Source: Paenibacillus sp. FSL H7-0326 (lineage in GTDB: Bacteria > Bacillota > Bacilli > Paenibacillales > Paenibacillaceae). Taken from it: a stretch of DNA of 64,000 nucleotides. Location: positions 124,001-188,000 of the forward strand of contig NZ_MPVN01000006.1 in NCBI RefSeq assembly GCF_001955535.1, written 5' to 3'. Below, piece by piece: positions 1 through 9,363 of the stretch; the stretch's first letter is position 1, and every line of letters starts with the position of its first letter. Both the position numbers and the translations under genes were made by a program. The notes beneath the pieces were generated by a model. It worked only from the letters and a program-made list of their open reading frames with translations. It made no database searches and had not been told where the DNA came from.

Positions 1-1
1 G

Positions 2-2455
2 ATAAGAGATGGAGCCGTAACCTCTGGAAAAATTGAGGATCGCGCCGTTCTTGCACAGCACGTGGTGCAGGGAGGCATAACCTCTGAGCATCTCGCGGAG
101 GGAGCTGTTGGCAAGCAGCACTTGTCTGCAAAGATTATTGATGCCGATCTGCTTGCTGAAGGGGCCGTCGGAGAGGCGCACATTAAGAAGCAAGCGGTAA
201 CCGGGATTCATATAGCGGAAGAGACGATTGGCGCGAAGCAGATTCAGAAAGGTGCCATCGGCAAAGAGCAGATCGGACAGTCTGAAATTTTGGGGCATCA
301 CCTGGCGGATGGGGTTATAGGCACCACGAAGCTAAGTGATCAATCCGTGGGTACCGCCCAATTAGTAGAGCAGGCTGTAACTTCTTCCAAGATTGCGGAT
401 CAGAGCATTCTCGCAGCCAAAATTGCAGACCAGGCGGTGCATACGAGACATATTGCAGGCGGTGCAGTAGGTTCTGCTCATTTGGCGCAAGGCTCTATAT
501 ATGCGTGGCATTTGACCAAGGAGGCCATTGAGTCTCATCATATCGGCAATAATACGATCCTTGCCCAGCATTTGGGACCTGAATCTGTCATCAGCGCAGC
601 GATCTCACCTCGCAGCATTCAGCACCTGCACTTGAGTGATAACGCAGTGAATACGAAGAATCTGCAAATCTCATCGGTTACTACAGATAAGCTTGCCGAC
701 AAGAGTGTAACTGAATCCAAGCTGGCATCAGGGTCGGTAGACAGTGGAATTATTGCAGATAATGCAGTTCGCAGTGAGCATCTGGCAGAGAAGTCGATTC
801 AGAATATTCATTTGACGGCTGGCAGTGTCGGCAGGGAGGCCATTCAAGAGCAGGCCGTTCACACTGAGCATATCGCTGCTAATTCCATCGACAGCATTCA
901 CCTGAAGAAAGGCTCGATCCTCTCCGCTGCAATTGCAGACAACAGCATTAACACCAGGCATCTTGCTCAGGCAAGTATAACCGATCAGCTGATTAAAAAT
1001 GGGGCCGTGCTTCCTCAGCACTTGTCAGACTATGCGGTTACATCGCTTAAGCTGTCGCCCGAAAGTGTCTCGACCGATAAGCTGGCCAATCTGGCCGTGA
1101 CCGGAGCGAAGCTCGCAGACAGCAGTGTAACCGCAACGAAGCTTGCGGCACACAGTGTGCTGAGCGGCCATTTATATCCAGGGGCCATCACTCATGAGTC
1201 GATCCAGGCGAATGCGATTACGTCTGACAAAATAGCTCCTCAATCCATTCTCGATACGCATCTTGCAAATGAGTCCGTGTTCGGCAAGCATGTGGCAGAG
1301 CGGAGCATTCAAGGGTATCATCTCAAGAAGAGCACCATTACGGCCGAGCATTTGGCCAGTGATCTGCGCCAAGCAGAATGGATTCTTGATGAGACGATCA
1401 CAGGAAGCAAGCTTGCCCGTGCGAGCATAGGCGAGGTTCATCTGATGAGCGCATCTATTAATGAAGACGCACTTCAGAATCAGATTATCGACCGTCATCA
1501 TATAAAGGCAGCTGCCATATCCACTGAACATTTAGAGCATGGCAGTGTTCAAGGTCTGCATATTGTAGAAGCCGCGATCGGTTCAGGGCATGTACAGGAC
1601 AGTGCTATTCGTGAGCATCACATTGCTCCAGATTCAATTTCTTCTTACCATATACAGCCTGGAACGATTGAAAGCGAACATATTCAGGCGCTGTCCATCA
1701 CGTCTGGACTTATTAAAGAAGGTGCAATCGGCAGCTCTCACCTTGCTAGTGAAGCAGTGCAGTCCATGCATCTCATGCCGGGTCTGATTCAGCATGAGCA
1801 TTACGGCATATCCTCCATCTCATGGGAGCATTTGATGCCGTTATCCATTAATGGTTCACATCTGCAGGCGGAGATCATTAGCTCCAATCATTTGCAGCAG
1901 TCGGCTATTCAATCCAAACACATATTTGAAGGCGCGATTCTCCCTTACCATATTCGGCTTCGCAGCATCAATGGGGCTCATATCGAGGAAGGGACAATTG
2001 GAGCCGAGCTGATTCAAGATAAGAGCATCACAGGCGATAAGCTGGCAGATGAGAGCCTTCCGGCTACAGTTCTTAAATCACGATCGATTACAGGAGAGCA
2101 GCTGGCGGAACGAGTGATTGAAGGACAGCATGTTGCAGAAGGAGCACTGTGCCCGGAGCACTTGAGCTTTACTCCGGTACGTTCGGCATTGAAGCACCCG
2201 GTTACACAGCAGTTTGGGCAGTATATTATTGCTTTTGAAGAGGAAGAAGCAGCTGAGCAGGAAGTGGTGATCTCCTTCGGGGAAGAGTTTGAATCCGCAG
2301 GCTATGTATTCGTCGCCATGTGTAATACGACAGACTTCCAAGTCAGCGTGATTGAGCAGCGTAAAGAATCCGTATTGCTCAAAATCAGACGTTTGAGCGG
2401 GGACAGCAGTGATTACGGCACCGTATCGTGGATCGCTCTGGGCACACAGCCATAA
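2..2455 (+). CDS. Decapeptide-repeat surface protein with WIAG-tail-like C-terminus (5' end outside window)
   Basis: The frame is open from the first bases of the window, so the N-terminus lies upstream; about 817 residues are visible. Roughly the first 700 are an almost unbroken 10-residue repeat of the form x-[AS]-[VI]-x-[ST]-x-[HK]-[LI]-x-[DE], with a hydrophobic residue every five positions. This suggests a beta-solenoid or fibre. The register slips once near the DLRQAEW segment (about 1365-1395). The last ~95 residues are non-repetitive, beta-rich and end in YGTVSWIALG, resembling the domain annotated as WIAG-tail in Paenibacillus (recalled, not searched). It heads a glycosyltransferase cluster, so I infer it is a filament or glycan acceptor on the cell or spore surface. 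A terminator follows. Confidence 0.75.
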   Translation: MRDGAVTSGKIEDRAVLAQHVVQGGITSEHLAEGAVGKQHLSAKIIDADLLAEGAVGEAHIKKQAVTGIHIAEETIGAKQIQKGAIGKEQIGQSEILGHHLADGVIGTTKLSDQSVGTAQLVEQAVTSSKIADQSILAAKIADQAVHTRHIAGGAVGSAHLAQGSIYAWHLTKEAIESHHIGNNTILAQHLGPESVISAAISPRSIQHLHLSDNAVNTKNLQISSVTTDKLADKSVTESKLASGSVDSGIIADNAVRSEHLAEKSIQNIHLTAGSVGREAIQEQAVHTEHIAANSIDSIHLKKGSILSAAIADNSINTRHLAQASITDQLIKNGAVLPQHLSDYAVTSLKLSPESVSTDKLANLAVTGAKLADSSVTATKLAAHSVLSGHLYPGAITHESIQANAITSDKIAPQSILDTHLANESVFGKHVAERSIQGYHLKKSTITAEHLASDLRQAEWILDETITGSKLARASIGEVHLMSASINEDALQNQIIDRHHIKAAAISTEHLEHGSVQGLHIVEAAIGSGHVQDSAIREHHIAPDSISSYHIQPGTIESEHIQALSITSGLIKEGAIGSSHLASEAVQSMHLMPGLIQHEHYGISSISWEHLMPLSINGSHLQAEIISSNHLQQSAIQSKHIFEGAILPYHIRLRSINGAHIEEGTIGAELIQDKSITGDKLADESLPATVLKSRSITGEQLAERVIEGQHVAEGALCPEHLSFTPVRSALKHPVTQQFGQYIIAFEEEEAAEQEVVISFGEEFESAGYVFVAMCNTTDFQVSVIEQRKESVLLKIRRLSGDSSDYGTVSWIALGTQP

Positions 2456-2470
2456 TCCCCATTTCAGTAA

Positions 2471-2523
2471 ATAAGCAGTGCAATCCCTGAAGGATCGGCA
2501 GCGGGAGAGCACTGCTTATTTTT
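2471..2523 (+). terminator. Rho-independent terminator after the repeat protein
   Basis: An 11-bp perfect stem (ATAAGCAGTGC, 2471-2481, with GCACTGCTTAT, 2509-2519) is followed by ATTTTT. It separates the repeat protein from the first glycosyltransferase. Confidence 0.75.
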
Positions 2524-2655
2524 ATATACTCGTGAGGTTCAAGCGAAGATAGCAAGGACAGATGCCGTTGCTCTCCTTCTCTGAATGCATATGCTATACG
2601 TGAATACTCCTTAATAGAAGCAATGCCTGAAAAGAAGGTAGAAGGAGGACATACG

Positions 2656-3651
2656 GTGGGAGACAACAATCAAAAAATGAAGCGAAGCAGAACAGCTCCC
2701 AGCCGGTCCGGTAGCCAGAAACGGGTGCTTGACAAGGGAGGCCATATACAGCAAGCCGGAAAAATAAAACCGCTGAAGAAGCGTCGATCAACCAGACGAA
2801 TGATTAAAAATCGCAGAACAACATCTCAAAATCCGGTTAAATCAGCTCCGTTGATCTCTGAGCAATTCATGCGCAATCACTTGAAACCCGAGATGCAGGA
2901 ATCTGTCACTCATGAGCCACTGGTCTCTGTCATTATTCCTGCAATGAATGAAGAAGCCTTGATTGCCCGCATCATTCGGGAAGCGGAGAGGATCCATCCA
3001 TTCACGGAAGTGATCGTTGTTGTCAATGGTTCCACGGATCAGACAGAGGCGAGAGCCATAGCAGCAGGAGCTCGTATTATTAGTTACTCAGAAGCTCTCG
3101 GTCATGATGTCGGAAGGCAAATCGGTGCTGAAGCGGCTAGAGGACAGGTGCTGCTCTTCATTGATGGAGATATGCTGATCCCTGCTCAGGACTTGAAGCC
3201 ATTTGTTAGTGCAGTATTGTCCGGTATTGATATTGCATTAAACGATTATAATGGCCCCGTTAGTAAAGTGCCGGTTCATCCGGTCGTGGAAGCAAAGCAC
3301 GCACTGAATACGATGCTCGGTCGATCGGATTTGAAGGGAGCCTCCATGACGGCCGTGCCGCATGCGATCAGCAGAGCTGCATTTGAAATGCTCCGAGAAG
3401 GGGGATTACAGATACCTCCTTTAGCTCAAGCCATGGCGATCAAGCAGGGGCTCCTTGTCAAAGCAGTACATCGCGTGCCCGTTGGGAGATTAAATCCGCT
3501 AAGAAGAAAGGATCGGCGAAACCAAGACCTATTGACCGGCGTTGTTCTGAGCGATCATGAAGAAGCTGTACGCTGGTTAACGCTGCATCAAGGGAGCCGC
3601 GGCGGATTTACGGATCTCCATAGGGCAAGGCACTTGGTAAGAGCGAGGTGA
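2656..3651 (+). CDS. Glycosyltransferase family 2 with basic N-terminal tail
   Basis: 331 residues from a GTG at 2656, chosen because AAGGAGG (2642-2648) lies 7 bases upstream; an upstream ATG at 2623 has no such site. Residues ~8-53 are rich in Lys/Arg. A GT-A domain begins near residue 88 (VSVIIPAMNEE), with VVVNGSTDQT and the metal-binding DGD at about 170-172. It shares GHDVGR-x-IGAE, a PHA-[IL]-S segment and PP-x-AQ with the next gene, so the two are paralogues distinct from the other GT2 enzymes here. It probably transfers a sugar from a nucleotide donor; acceptor unknown. The basic tail recurs in several neighbours. Confidence 0.8.
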   Translation: MGDNNQKMKRSRTAPSRSGSQKRVLDKGGHIQQAGKIKPLKKRRSTRRMIKNRRTTSQNPVKSAPLISEQFMRNHLKPEMQESVTHEPLVSVIIPAMNEEALIARIIREAERIHPFTEVIVVVNGSTDQTEARAIAAGARIISYSEALGHDVGRQIGAEAARGQVLLFIDGDMLIPAQDLKPFVSAVLSGIDIALNDYNGPVSKVPVHPVVEAKHALNTMLGRSDLKGASMTAVPHAISRAAFEMLREGGLQIPPLAQAMAIKQGLLVKAVHRVPVGRLNPLRRKDRRNQDLLTGVVLSDHEEAVRWLTLHQGSRGGFTDLHRARHLVRAR

Positions 3652-3660
3652 ATAGATCAT

Positions 3661-4530
3661 TTGAAGAACCGGGCTGTACGAATGAAGAGTTCGCGTGGGA
3701 GGAAGAAGCCAGGCAGCAGGAGGACGAAATTACCGGGCACAAAGGGGAAGCTGTCTGCTTCAGCACCAGTACGCTTAACATTACAGAATTCAGCTTCTGC
3801 CGTCGTTTCTGCATCGGATGAGGCCGGAACTCTCGGAGGAGTACTAAAGGAGCTGAGTCGTCTGCCTCTGCAGGAAATCGTGGTTGTGCTGAATGGATGC
3901 AGAGATAACAGTTATGAGATAGCACGAAAGTTTCCGGCTGTCACCATTGTGCATGAACCAGACCGGGTAGGACACGATGTCGGCCGCGCCATCGGAGCAG
4001 AGCTTACGACTTCTGATATTGTCCTGTTCACGGATGGGGACATTGTGATTAAGGCTGAGCGATTGGTCCCATTTCTGTCGGCCGTCGATCGAGGCGTGGA
4101 TATGGCGTTAAATAATTTAACCTCCTATATTCCCGCATTTCCAGATCAGGATGACGTCACCCGAATGAAGACTTATCTAAATTCGGTGCTCGATCGGAGT
4201 GATCTTGCGGCTAATTCGCTTGTCGCAATACCTCATGCTTTATCCAGCCGCTGCATCAGAGAGGTTGGGTATCAGAGCCTGATGGTTCCCCCTGTGGCAC
4301 AGATGCTGGCTTGCACAAAGGGGATGAAGGTTGAGGCAGTCAGCAAAGTGAACGTGATAACGGGCAATCGCCTTAGAAAAGACAATACAGGCAAGGGCAA
4401 CGATGTGGAACGCATGATTATTGGCGACCATATTGAAGCATTATCGAAATATCTTGAAGCCCGTACAGAACGGGGAGAGCCTTCTACTCAATATAGAGCG
4501 GCCGTCGCCAGTTGGAGAAATGCGCCATGA
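3661..4530 (+). CDS. Glycosyltransferase family 2, paralogue of preceding gene, basic N-terminus
   Basis: 289 residues from a TTG at 3661, placed about 10 bases after GAGGTG (3645-3650) and 9 bases after the previous stop; an ATG at 3682 has no ribosome-binding site. The first ~30 residues are strongly basic. The GT-A core has VVLNGCRDNS, GHDVGRAIGAE and DGD at about 125-127. It resembles the upstream 331-residue protein along its length, consistent with tandem duplication. The 3' end overlaps the next start as ATGA, so translation is coupled. Sugar and acceptor cannot be read from the sequence. Confidence 0.78.
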   Translation: MKNRAVRMKSSRGRKKPGSRRTKLPGTKGKLSASAPVRLTLQNSASAVVSASDEAGTLGGVLKELSRLPLQEIVVVLNGCRDNSYEIARKFPAVTIVHEPDRVGHDVGRAIGAELTTSDIVLFTDGDIVIKAERLVPFLSAVDRGVDMALNNLTSYIPAFPDQDDVTRMKTYLNSVLDRSDLAANSLVAIPHALSSRCIREVGYQSLMVPPVAQMLACTKGMKVEAVSKVNVITGNRLRKDNTGKGNDVERMIIGDHIEALSKYLEARTERGEPSTQYRAAVASWRNAP

Positions 4531-5273
4531 ATGTTCAGGAGATGACCAGCATTATTATACCTTCATACAATGGTCTTGAATTGCTGCGAAGCTGCATTGA
4601 TTCAATACGGAAGTGGACAGAAGACCCTTACGAGATCATCGTCGTAGATAATCGTTCTACGGATGGGACCTACGAGTACTGCGTATCTGAACGTATCAAA
4701 GTGATCTCTCTGCCTGAGAATCGGGGATTTCCAAAGGCATGCAACAGCGGCTTGCGTATCGCCAGGGGAGGCAGCCTGCTGCTGCTCAACAATGATGTGA
4801 CCGTGACACGAAACTGGCTGGCTCAGCTGAAACAGGGGCTGTTCAGCGACCCCGCGGTCGGTATTGCAGGTCCTGTCACAAACTATGCCAGCGGCATACA
4901 GCAGGTGGAGATCCCGTTTGACTCCAAAGCTCAGTTCTTAGATATTGCAGCAGCACATAATGAGCATGATCCTTCACGCTGGATAGAGGTCCCTCGAATT
5001 GTCGGACTCTGCTTCTTGTTCAAGCGGGAATTGCTGGAGAAGATCGGTTATTTGGATGAACGGTTCAGCCCAGGTCATTATGAGGACGATGATTACTGCT
5101 ATAGGGCAAGGCTTGCCGGATACAGGCTGCTCGTCTGTGGAGATACACTTGTACATCATGAGGGCAGTGCCAGTTTTCGAAAATCAGGTGAGGACAGCCT
5201 GAGTCGGCTAGTGAAGCGGAATCATCAGCTGTTTATGGATAAATGGCAAGTGGATCCACTTCAATTTATATAG
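4527..5273 (+). CDS. Glycosyltransferase family 2 (rhamnosyltransferase-like)
   Basis: 248 residues. ATG 4527 overlaps the previous stop (ATGA) and has GGAG at 4514-4517; a TTG at 4512 is the alternative. It is a bare GT-A domain with no basic tail: TSIIIPSYNG at the N-terminus, VVDNRSTDGT, NNDVTVTRNW, and GHYEDDDYCYRARLAGY near the C-terminus, the pattern of WcaA/GT2 enzymes that extend rhamnan or O-antigen-like chains. Very similar motifs occur in the catalytic half of the gene at 7102. It is in the same operon-like run as the paralogous GT2 pair. Confidence 0.82.
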   Translation: MNVQEMTSIIIPSYNGLELLRSCIDSIRKWTEDPYEIIVVDNRSTDGTYEYCVSERIKVISLPENRGFPKACNSGLRIARGGSLLLLNNDVTVTRNWLAQLKQGLFSDPAVGIAGPVTNYASGIQQVEIPFDSKAQFLDIAAAHNEHDPSRWIEVPRIVGLCFLFKRELLEKIGYLDERFSPGHYEDDDYCYRARLAGYRLLVCGDTLVHHEGSASFRKSGEDSLSRLVKRNHQLFMDKWQVDPLQFI

Positions 5274-5281
5274 AAGGGGGA

Positions 5282-6019
5282 ATGAAATTGAAAGGGATAA
5301 TTCTTGCAGGAGGCACAGGAACGCGTCTTCGGCCTTTGACCCAGCTGCTTAACAAGCATCTGCTCCCTGTGGGCAAATACCCGATGATTGTATATGGACT
5401 CGAAACACTGCGCAAAGCAGGGATTACAGACATTATGCTGATTATTAGCAAACAGTCTGCTGGACTCTATATCGATTTTCTCGGGAGTGGAGCCGGGTAT
5501 GGGGTAAACCTGACCTATCGGATTCAGGAAGAAGCGGGTGGAATCGCAGAGGCACTGGATTTAGCCAAGGGTTTTATTTTGCCACAGGAGAAGTTTGCTG
5601 TTCTGCTTGGAGATAATCTGTTTGCAGATGATCTTGCTCCTTTTGTCACCGCATTTAAGCATCAGAAGCCGGGAACAGCCAGAGTGCTGCTGAAGGAAGT
5701 CGATGATCCAAGAAGATATGGGGTTCCTGCATTTGATGCCGAGCATAGAGGGCTCATTTCATATATTGAAGAAAAGCCTGAGCATCCAGAGACAAATTAC
5801 AGCGTTACCGGGTTTTATCTGTTTGATGCGGATGTATTCAACATTATTTCAGGCATATCTCCCTCTGCCCGCGGAGAGCTTGAAATTACGGATGTGAACA
5901 ATGCTTATGCCAGAGCGAAGAGCTTGGAGTACGATATTCTCTCTGGTTATTGGAGCGATGCAGGGACATTCGAATCTCTCCAGGATGCAGCCATTCAGAT
6001 GAAGAAGATCTTACCTTAA
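5282..6019 (+). CDS. Sugar-1-phosphate nucleotidyltransferase (RmlA/SpsI-like)
   Basis: About 245 residues. It opens with KGIILAGGTGTRLRPLT, the nucleotide-binding signature of glucose-1-phosphate thymidylyltransferases, followed by NKHLLPVGKYPM, LLGDNLF and YIEEKPEHP, and it ends SGYWSDAGTFESL as RmlA-type enzymes do. It should make an NDP-hexose (dTDP-glucose by family) for the neighbouring transferases. RmlB and RmlC are not in the window. The start is uncertain: ATG 5282 sits almost on the GAAGGGGG site, while TTG 5288 gives better spacing and the usual MKGIILAGG start. The B. subtilis spore coat polysaccharide gene spsI is of this family. Confidence 0.82.
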   Translation: MKLKGIILAGGTGTRLRPLTQLLNKHLLPVGKYPMIVYGLETLRKAGITDIMLIISKQSAGLYIDFLGSGAGYGVNLTYRIQEEAGGIAEALDLAKGFILPQEKFAVLLGDNLFADDLAPFVTAFKHQKPGTARVLLKEVDDPRRYGVPAFDAEHRGLISYIEEKPEHPETNYSVTGFYLFDADVFNIISGISPSARGELEITDVNNAYARAKSLEYDILSGYWSDAGTFESLQDAAIQMKKILP

Positions 6020-6032
6020 GGGAGCAAACAAG

Positions 6033-7070
6033 ATGGAGCGAAGCAGGAAGCTGAATCATGACGGGCTGGCAGTCATTCACGCCGCGAAGAAGAGACGGCA
6101 GAGTTATACCGCCAAGAAGAAGGCTTCTGTCAGAAAAAAGGAATCGAAATTAAAGCCGACCCTGAGGAAAAAAGCAAATACCAAGAAGCTCAAGCATCCG
6201 CGTCATCGTAAGCCGCAGGCTCCGCTCCAGCTTGATCATGAGGGTCCGCTTCAGAAGGCTTATGCGGCAGGGTATAAAGAGGGGGTGTACCACGGCGGGG
6301 AGGCAATAGTAGAGCGGCTCATTCCAAGCGGAAGAATACTGCCAGGAGTTACGGCCGAAGCTCTCATTCAGTCAGGTCTCATGCAGCATCAAGCCGAGCT
6401 GCTTGAGATTACAGACAGTGTGCAGGTAGCGGATGAGATTCGGTCGGCGCTGGATGAACGCCGGTCTTTTTCGCTTGTGCGGCTGGGAGACGGAGAACTG
6501 CTGACCCTTGCATATGGGACGATCATTGCTAGCTCAGAAGCCCATGAGTTAGGGGCATTTCTACCTTATGCAGGGGTGCCTTTACCTGATGCTTCTGTTC
6601 AGAGTCTCCTGCTGGACTCCATCCAGAAGGCGGATTATGTAGGTGTTCCCATGTCCAGGCGGCCCGAATTCCAGATGCTGCTGTTTGCCATTAGCAAACA
6701 TTATGGCTGGAGCTTAACGCAGAACCGGCTGACAAACTCACTCATTAATTATCAGCTCCATCATCATGGCCTGCTCCTGCCTCTTCTCGCTGAGCAGCGT
6801 GTTCTTCTTATCGGAAACAAAGCCGCAGAAACAGCGGATAGGATGATGGAGCAGGGGGTAAACGTTGTAGGGAGTATTAGCCCGGTGCGTGGATTTGAAG
6901 ATATCGAGCGGGTATTAGAGCAGTGCCGGAGGTATGAATTTGATATTTGTTTAATCGCTGCGGGAGTTCCTGCGGTCGTTCTTTGTCAGCGCATAGCGAG
7001 TGGAGCTAATAAAGTCGCCATTGATATCGGTCATCTAGCGGATCAAATGATACTGGAGATCCAGCAGTGA
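6033..7070 (+). CDS. GT-D fold glycosyltransferase with poly-basic tail and [YF]xxG motif
   Basis: 345 residues. Residues ~18-60 are dominated by Lys/Arg. A tandem tetrapeptide YAAG-YKEG-VYHG (77-88) follows. From ~135 on is a domain with SLVRLGDGELLTLAYG, which carries the R-LGDGE signature of GT-D fold glycosyltransferases (DUF1792/GT-D type). A C-terminal Rossmann-like half has VLLIGNKAAE and ICLIAAGVPA. Its catalytic domain is unrelated to the GT2 and CgeB-like proteins, yet it shares their basic and [YF]xxG regions, pointing to common targeting rather than common catalysis. It starts 13 bases after the previous stop. Confidence 0.75.
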   Translation: MERSRKLNHDGLAVIHAAKKRRQSYTAKKKASVRKKESKLKPTLRKKANTKKLKHPRHRKPQAPLQLDHEGPLQKAYAAGYKEGVYHGGEAIVERLIPSGRILPGVTAEALIQSGLMQHQAELLEITDSVQVADEIRSALDERRSFSLVRLGDGELLTLAYGTIIASSEAHELGAFLPYAGVPLPDASVQSLLLDSIQKADYVGVPMSRRPEFQMLLFAISKHYGWSLTQNRLTNSLINYQLHHHGLLLPLLAEQRVLLIGNKAAETADRMMEQGVNVVGSISPVRGFEDIERVLEQCRRYEFDICLIAAGVPAVVLCQRIASGANKVAIDIGHLADQMILEIQQ

Positions 7071-7101
7071 TGCAGCTGTTCTTGAAGGAGGTAAAACAAA
7101 G

Positions 7102-8478
7102 ATGGCTCGAAAGACCAAGAAGCAGATGCGGAAGACGCCGCGGGTGACTCCGTTTCAGGAAGGATTTCAACAAGGATACGATCAAGGTGTGGCTCATGGC
7201 CTTAATTCATACGGTAAGTGGATGGAAGGACCAAGCATCGTCATTCCAACCTATAATCAAATAGATATGTTGAAGGGCTGCATTGCCAGCATTCAGGCGT
7301 ACACCTCTCAGCCTTATGAAATTGTAGTCGTGGATAACGCATCGACGGATGGTACGGCAGAATACCTCAGGTCTTTAGACTTGAATGTCAGATACACGGT
7401 GCTGGATAGCAATCTGGGATTTGCAGGCGGTGTTAATCATGGTCTGATGATGGCCAGAGGGCAGTATATTGTCGTGTTAAACAACGACGTTGTGGTGACA
7501 CCGGGATGGCTCACCAATATGATGAGCTGTTTGGACAGTGATGCTGGAATTGCCGCTGTAGGACCTGTCACCAATTATATTGGAGGAGAACAGCAAATAG
7601 AGGTTCCCTACACCGAAGTGAGGGATATGCTTCCTTTTGCAGAGAGGTTTAATAAGCCTGATCCCGGGAAATGGAAATATACCGATCGTCTTGTCGGCTT
7701 CTGTTTATTGTTCCGAAGAGAGCTGCTGTATGACATTGGATATTTGGATGAAGGGTATCGCATTGGCAATTATGAGGATGATGACTGGATGATTCGAATC
7801 AGGCTGTCGGGGAGGAAACTATGCATCGCGGGAGACAGCTTTATTCACCATTTCGGCAGTGTAAGCATGAAGAGTATAGGGAATTCACAGTTTGAAGAAA
7901 CCAATCATCGGAATGCGAAGTTTTATGAGGCAAAATGGGGAAATCCGCATCAGCTGATTCAGGAAACGCTGCATACGAATGGTGCAGCATATGATCTGTT
8001 TGGAGTGCGAGGTATTCCGAGCTATCAATTTTATCCTGATGGCAGACTGATCAAAACAAGCGGCAACAAGCTGTACTGGTTAAACCAGGGTCATAAGCAT
8101 CCTCTAGAACTGCAGGATTCGCATCAAACGGCGGTCTTTGATGAAGCGGTTCGGCTGTCTCGTTATGAGCTTCAGTCCATCCCAACCGGGGATATCATTC
8201 AGCTCCGTTTAACCGAAGAATTACAGCTGCAGCAAGCAGAGAAGATGACGATTGGAATTCCTGATGGGAGCATCATGACTGTCAGCAGTGCTGAGGCAGC
8301 ACAGCCTCTATTTCAATTGAAGGATGGTAAGCGAAGGCAATTCATTACGCCGCATGCAGCTGAGTGCTGGGGCATTGACCGGAAAGACATCTATGAGCTT
8401 ACGACCGAACAATTGCAATCCATTCCACTAGGTCTTCCAATTATTGCTCCGCCTATACTGCTCAGTCCCCTATTATAA
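7102..8478 (+). CDS. Glycosyltransferase family 2 with N-terminal [YF]xxG motif and C-terminal extension
   Basis: 458 residues; GGAGG lies upstream of ATG 7102. A short basic start (MARKTKKQMRK) is followed by FQEG-FQQG-YDQG-VAHG (18-33). The GT2 domain (about 44-290) has SIVIPTYNQ, VVDNASTDGT, NNDVVVTPGW and NYEDDDWMIRIRLSG. Residues ~300-458 form a separate module with PDGRLIKTSG and later SYELQS/YELTTEQLQSIPLG elements, resembling short repeats that bind or display ligands; I do not recognise it. A single extending transferase is likely. It ends the first block of the locus; a 220-base gap follows. Confidence 0.8.
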   Translation: MARKTKKQMRKTPRVTPFQEGFQQGYDQGVAHGLNSYGKWMEGPSIVIPTYNQIDMLKGCIASIQAYTSQPYEIVVVDNASTDGTAEYLRSLDLNVRYTVLDSNLGFAGGVNHGLMMARGQYIVVLNNDVVVTPGWLTNMMSCLDSDAGIAAVGPVTNYIGGEQQIEVPYTEVRDMLPFAERFNKPDPGKWKYTDRLVGFCLLFRRELLYDIGYLDEGYRIGNYEDDDWMIRIRLSGRKLCIAGDSFIHHFGSVSMKSIGNSQFEETNHRNAKFYEAKWGNPHQLIQETLHTNGAAYDLFGVRGIPSYQFYPDGRLIKTSGNKLYWLNQGHKHPLELQDSHQTAVFDEAVRLSRYELQSIPTGDIIQLRLTEELQLQQAEKMTIGIPDGSIMTVSSAEAAQPLFQLKDGKRRQFITPHAAECWGIDRKDIYELTTEQLQSIPLGLPIIAPPILLSPLL

Positions 8479-8698
8479 GATGAAACGCGGGTGCAGGAGA
8501 TCAGTGTCAGGGTGATATTCGTTAATTCATAATCAAACCGGACCCCTTGAGTTGATCTCAAAGGGTTCGGATGTTGTGCTTGAAAGGTTAAAACTTGATT
8601 ATGGTTTCCAATTTTAATAATATTTTCAGTAGAGAAAGTGCAGCTGCCCTTGTCTGCCTATCCAAAATATCATTAGGGCCTGAAAAATAGGAGATTAC

Positions 8699-9325
8699 AT
8701 GAATTTAATTGACGTCGTTGAACGATTATTTGATCAATATGGCTATTATGTATTGTTAATTGGCCTGCCTCTGGACTTTATCGCTTTGCCGATTCCCCCT
8801 GGCAACAGCACGCTTACATATACGGGATATCTTGTTTATTTGGGACTGCTGGAGTGGCTCCCGGCCTATCTGCTGGCACTGACAGGAGCATGTCTCGGAG
8901 TGACGATTACCTACGCGATCGGATACAGATTTGGGTCTCCCTTGGTGCATCGGTTTGGGAAGTGGCTGTCCATTCATCCGGATTTTCTTGAGAAAACAAG
9001 AAAACGGTACGACAAATATGGGGAGAAGCTTTTGCTCTTTGTTTTTTTTGTTCCGGGGGTCAGACAATTTATCGGCTATTTTATAGGTATTATTCGACTT
9101 CCGTATCGAACCGTAGCTACCTATGCATATGGTGGAACGGCACTGTGGGTGACCGTGTTCTTCCTCATCGGCTATCTCTTCGGTGAGCAGTGGAAGCAGG
9201 TATTCAACATGGTGGAGAAGTCGCTGACACGCACTCTTATTCTGATTGGAATTGTCTTTGTCTTGTACCAGCTGGTAAGATGGATCCTTCGAAGAATCCG
9301 AAGAGCTCAGCAGAATCGAGAGTAA
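8699..9325 (+). CDS. DedA family membrane protein
   Basis: 208 residues with several hydrophobic segments. The DedA/SNARE-associated signature is visible: an N-terminal region with FIALPIPPGNSTLTYTGYL, GACLGVTITYAIGYRFG, KYGEKLLLFVFFVPGVRQFIGYFIG and a final hydrophobic helix near 175-195. DedA proteins act in membrane lipid and undecaprenyl-phosphate or phosphatidylethanolamine flipping; by position it may help recycle the lipid carrier for the glycan locus, but this is inference. The 8479-8698 gap holds an imperfect hairpin (GGACCCCTTGAG with CTCAAAGGGTTCGG) without a clear T-run. A good terminator follows the gene. Confidence 0.85.
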   Translation: MNLIDVVERLFDQYGYYVLLIGLPLDFIALPIPPGNSTLTYTGYLVYLGLLEWLPAYLLALTGACLGVTITYAIGYRFGSPLVHRFGKWLSIHPDFLEKTRKRYDKYGEKLLLFVFFVPGVRQFIGYFIGIIRLPYRTVATYAYGGTALWVTVFFLIGYLFGEQWKQVFNMVEKSLTRTLILIGIVFVLYQLVRWILRRIRRAQQNRE

Positions 9326-9363
9326 GATGGTGAATCTGCCATGATTACAATATTACCGCGGCC

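Noticed and set aside
362..1531. Long minus-strand open frames (69-119 codons) across the repeat protein
   Set aside because: They arise from the 30-base codon periodicity of the decapeptide repeats; composition is repetitive and no ribosome-binding sites are visible.
2588..2596. CATATGCTA box as a sigma-K promoter for the first glycosyltransferase
   Set aside because: No AC element is found 16-17 bases upstream; only the -10 half matches.
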